DNA of 64,000 bases from the NCBI GenBank assembly GCA_027943335.1, contig BSBK01009275.1:124001-188000 (forward strand), written 5' to 3'. Both the position numbers and the translations under genes were made by a program. The stretch comes from Chamaecyparis obtusa (taxonomy: Eukaryota; Streptophyta; Pinopsida; Cupressales; Cupressaceae). Below, piece after piece: positions 60,268 through 64,000 of the stretch. The notes below the pieces were generated by a model that was given only the letters and a program-made list of their open reading frames with translations, was not told the origin of the DNA and ran no database searches. Position 1 is the stretch's first letter. Each line of letters starts with the position of its first letter.

Positions 60268-61500
60268 GATAGATTCATTCAGCTAAAGAAATTTTATGGT
60301 GGAGTTGTAATATTTGGTGATAATATTTCTAGAATGATTGTTTTAAAAGGATCAATTACTTTAGATGTAAAGACTAATACTAATGATGTACTATGTTTCG
60401 ATGGCCTAAAACATAACCTGTTGAGTGTTTCTCAAGTCATGAATAAGGTTTATCACTTGCAATTAAAGGATGGTAATTTCTCTATTAGAGGAGCTAATGG
60501 AAAATTGATCACATGTGGTACTAAGACCAGAGGTGATATATTTCAGTTGAACTCTACTGAGCTCCTTTATTTTTTTGCAAATATTGATGATAGTTGGTTA
60601 TAGAATAGAATGTTTTTTCATATCAATTTTAATAACATGGTAAAAGAATCTAACCATAATTCTATCATAGATCTACCAAAGATTGTGAAACCTACTAACA
60701 CTACATGTAGAGAATATGTTTTGGGAAAGCAGACAAGAAGCAGTTTTGCAAGTAAAGGATTTTCAACAAATGGAAAGTTGGAGCTGATTCAAACATATCT
60801 TTGTAGACCTACTCAGACTAGGTCATATTTTGGAGACATGTGTACTTTATCATATTCACTTATGATTACTCTACAATGATGTGGGTTGGATTTCTTAGAG
60901 AAAAATTAGAAGTGTTTGAGAATTTTAAGTTTAATAAGAAAAAAATTGAGAATGAGACAGGCTTGAAGATAAAGTGTTTGAATTCAGATTGAGGTGGAGA
61001 TTTCACTTCACATGAATTCAATATCTTTTGTGAGAAGCAAGTTATTATGAGGTAGACTTATGTACCTAGGACACCATAGAAAAATGGAGTTACTAAAAGA
61101 AGAAAAAAAATAGTTCTTGATACAAAAAGAACAATGTTGATAGAAGGAAAAGTTTCATACATGCATTGGAGAGAAGTAGTTAATACAACAATGTACACAT
61201 TGAATAGAGTATAAATAAGAGAAGGTACATATAAGACACCATTTGTGATATGGTATGGTAAGACACCTACTATTAGTGATTTCAGAATTTTTAAGAGTAA
61301 ATGCTAATTATGACAGATGAATGCATACAAAAATTTGATGCTAGAAGTGATGAAGGTATATTCCATGGCTACTCTACTAGAAGTAAAGCTTATAGATGTT
61401 ACAATTTGAGAACTAGGAAACTGATTTAAAGTGCCAATGTGAAAGTGGATGAAAAGTTTCAAGTTAGAAAAAGATATTATGACTTTAACCACTATAAGAT
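60268..61500 (+). pseudogene. Copia element 2 integrase (broken)
   Basis: The pre-integrase region LKHNLLSVSQVMNKVYHLQL and TRGDIFQLN at 60400-60560 is clear. The zinc-binding region is partly lost (GHINFNNMV, CREYVLGKQTRSSF). The core shows decayed DDE text: CLNSD*GGDFTSHEFN near 60975, VPRTP*KNGVTKRR near 61065, and KTPFVIWYGKTPTISDF near 61240. FDARSDEGIFHGYSTRSKAY near 61340 is the conserved C-terminal FxGYS segment. Confidence 0.78.
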
Positions 61501-61739
61501 TTCATATGATAATATAAATACAAATCATGACAATATGTAGATAAAAGATAATGGTAATGAGAATGAAAGGAATGAAGCATATTAGGATGTTTTGATAATT
61601 GACAATGGCATAAGTGTGGAGTTGAGGGAGAAGACCACATGAAAATATGTTCTGAGAAATCATCCTAAGGATCTAATCATTGGTGATAGCAATAAGGGAA
61701 CTAGAAAAAGATTACAAAATAGAGAAGAGAGGTTAAAAA

Positions 61740-63180
61740 ATACAAATGTTATGTGCTTGATCTTGCAAGTAGAGCCAAATTCCATAGATGAGGCATACAG
61801 AGATGAATCATGGATCAATGCCATGAAGGAAGAACTAAAGAAAAAAAAAAAAAAAAAACACTTGGGAATTGGTTCCAAGGTCTCTAAAGAAAAAAAGGTG
61901 ATTGGTACTAAGTGGGTAATTAGAAATAAGATGAATGAAGAAGGAATTTTTTTTAGAAACAAAGCCAAACTATTATGTAAAGGTTATTCACAGCAAGAAT
62001 GAATTCATTCTAAGGAAACCTTTGCACCTATTGCTATAATTGTAGTAAGATTATTCTTAGCTTATGTTTCTTATAAGGATTTCAAAGTATATCAGATGGA
62101 TGTAAAATCAGCTTTTCTTAATGGATACTTGGAAGAAGAAGTAGGTAGATTGAAGAAGGCTCTATATGGATTACAACAAGCACCAAGAGCTTGGTATGCT
62201 AAATTGGATAAGTATCTAGTTTATCTAGGATTCAAGAAAGATAATGCTAAAATCAATTTATACTTAAGAATCAATGAAGAAGGTATCTTAATTGTTGAGG
62301 TTTTTGTTGATGAAATTATCTTTGGAGGAAATGATGAAATGAGTAATAAGTTTGTATAGGAGATGAAAAGTAAATTTGAAATGTCCATGATTGGGGAGAT
62401 GAAATTATTCATTGGGTTGCAGATCAGTCAAAGTAAAGAAGGGATATTCATATCTCAAAGAATTATTGAAAAAGTTTGGCATGAATGACACTAAACCTAT
62501 TGGAACTCCTATGGTAACTAAGACTAAGTTATATTTAGAGGATGAAGTAAATAATGTACCATAGAAAAGGTATAGATCAATGATTGGAGGTATTCATTAT
62601 CTAACACATACTAGACCTGATATTGCTAATGCAGTTGGAATTGCTGCAAGATTTCAAGAACATCCTAAAAAATCTCACCTTATGGCAGCAAAAAGGATAT
62701 TCAGATATCTAAAGGGTACAACTAAGTTTGGTCTATGGTATGATAGATCAGAGGAATTTTCATTGCATGCTTTTACTATTGCTAAATATGTAGGGAATGT
62801 AAATAATTAAAAGAGTACAAGTGGAGGATCATTCTTCCATGGTGAAAGGTTCATTTCTTGGCTTAGGAGAAGTAGGATTGCATTTATTAGTCTACAACAA
62901 CATGAAAGTATGTTGCATCAACAATGAATTGCACACAGCTCATATGGATGAAGAAAATATTGAAGGACATTGGAGTCTATCTTGAAGATTTAGTTACTAT
63001 CCATTATGATAATACTAGCATAGTAAATATATCAAATAATCCTATTATGCATTCAAAGACAAAACATATAGCAATAAAGTATCATTTCTTTATAGATAAG
63101 GTAGTAGAGAAAGAAGTAAAGTTACAATATGTGAACATAAAGGAGAAAATAGAAAACATTTTTTACAAAACCTCTACCTA
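61740..63180 (+). pseudogene. Copia element 2 reverse transcriptase and RNase H (broken)
   Basis: RT begins IDEAYRDESWINAMKEEL; a run of about 18 A residues (61841-61858) has expanded inside the next codons. GTKWVIRNKMNEEG, LCKGYSQQE, YQMDVKSAFLNGYLEEE and GLQQAPRAWYAKLDKYLVYL follow. The segment after YLEEE lacks the usual VYVxQPxGF part. The catalytic box reads VFVDEIIFGG, so the second catalytic Asp is Glu. RNase H: TRPDIANAVGIAARFQEHPK, MAAKRIFRYLKGTTKFGLWY, and later NPIMHSKTKHIAIKYHFFID. Confidence 0.85.
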
Positions 63181-64000
63181 AGGATACATTTGAGTATTTA
63201 AGAGGTATGCTAGCAGTCATGCCCCAACCCACTCTTGAAAAATTAATGAAGAAATTGTATTAGTCTAGAAATATCACAACATAATTTCATTATCTGGACC
63301 GAATGCTTGATGCTTCTCCTATGGGGGAGTATCTCTATTTGAGCTGAGTCATTGAGGACTCTTGGAGACATAATGAAACCTTTGACATTGATGTCAATGG
63401 AAGAGAGAATAACTTATGAAAACCAATAAGAGAAGATCAACCCTTATGGGATAAATATTCAGAAAGATCCATAATGATTGATGAAGAGGATTTGAAAAGA
63501 TATTGATGCATGGGACTAATAGATGCAGTAGAGGCATATTTTGTACTTATGGAAGATAGATGTTTTTCACCTATGTTTCCATCAACACCAAAGGGGAAGA
63601 TAGTTAGCATGAAGTTTGATGGTATTCCTATGGGGGAGTATCCTAGTAGTATTGGAGGCATGGTACAGTGATTATGTGTTGCATTCAAGACAAAGTTTTT
63701 CATTGATGTCAAGATATGTTAATGACTTATTGTTCCGAAGCCTGCAGATAGGTTGCATAGAATTATACAGACACCTTACACTGAATTAGCATGTGTGAAC
63801 TTAGATGAAGACTCTTTATGATGTCGTGGGTCACTGGATGTGATCACACATTATTATGAGTTGATTTGATAGAGTTATGACTAATTTACTAATGACTGAT
63901 TTTCAAGAGATAGAAAATTTGATTCTCAAAGTGTAGATTGTAGAACTTTGTGGACAGAGCTCAAGGATGTTTAAGTTATGATGTGTGAACATAGGTTCAT
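63181..64000 (+). other. Copia element 2, 3' untranslated region
   Basis: No protein seen. The purine-rich phrase CCTATGGGGGAGTAT occurs twice, at 63318-63332 and 63627-63641; either could be a polypurine tract or a copy of one. No LTR start follows either within the window. Confidence 0.5.

Larger units (their letters stand above)
59084..64000 (+). mobile_element. Copia element 2, internal region, decayed, runs off the window
   Basis: The primer-binding site TGGTATCAGATC is at 59086. gag, protease, integrase, RT and RNase H can be read in order but with many stops and frameshifts, far more than copia element 1, so it is older. The 3' LTR would lie beyond 64000. Confidence 0.82.

Noticed and set aside
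61841..61858. A-run as a poly(A) tail of a retrocopy
   Set aside because: It sits inside the copia element 2 RT frame where lysine codons occur; expansion of a lysine run explains it.
1..64000. tRNA, rRNA, CRISPR or bacterial-type operons
   Set aside because: No cloverleaf with conserved boxes, ribosomal RNA, regularly spaced repeats or operon-like gene runs were seen; the sequence is that of a plant nuclear genome.

Overview
The window looks like transposon-crowded nuclear DNA of a large-genome seed plant. It holds nested LTR retrotransposons, L1-type LINEs carrying an RNase H, long AT-rich spacers, and a plant-type polygalacturonase gene with short GT-AG introns. A conifer or other gymnosperm would fit, but nothing seen here proves the lineage. 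Only one reasonably complete host gene is visible. Almost everything else recognisable is mobile DNA or decayed copies of genes.

Layout. 1-11241 is a Ty3/gypsy element (element A) on the minus strand. Its left LTR is cut by the window edge and its 2.8-kb right LTR is complete. Inside, in coding order, are a coiled-coil ORF, gag, protease, an RNase H placed before the reverse transcriptase, reverse transcriptase, a second RNase H, and integrase. 11246-12790 is a plus-strand gypsy gag/protease remnant, followed by simple and degenerate repeats. 16322-18397 (minus) is the polygalacturonase gene with an anomalous last exon junction. 21356-22240 (minus) is an unrecognised broken gene. 26916-32792 is a non-autonomous LTR element (element B) with a perfect 5-bp target duplication and one acidic ORF but no reverse transcriptase. 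33-40 kb is mostly AT-rich spacer with old repeats. 40199-40584 is a copia LTR with a primer-binding site, followed by a 167-bp tandem duplication and a GC-rich mosaic (about 40960-43430). The mosaic contains short pieces that read as ribosomal protein L8 and class III peroxidase.

44-56 kb is a minus-strand LINE split by a copia element (46309-51953, two 850-bp LTRs, target duplication ATCTT). 56.8-58.85 kb is a plus-strand LINE. Its second ORF is interrupted just after the start codon by an 806-bp element with 29-bp terminal inverted repeats and a 4-bp target duplication. 58850-64000 is a second, older copia element running off the window.

In the elements checked, premature stops are overwhelmingly CAG to TAG, CGA to TGA or TGG to TAG, the pattern expected from decay of methylated cytosines in silenced elements. 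No tRNA, rRNA, CRISPR array or intact transposon protein was seen.
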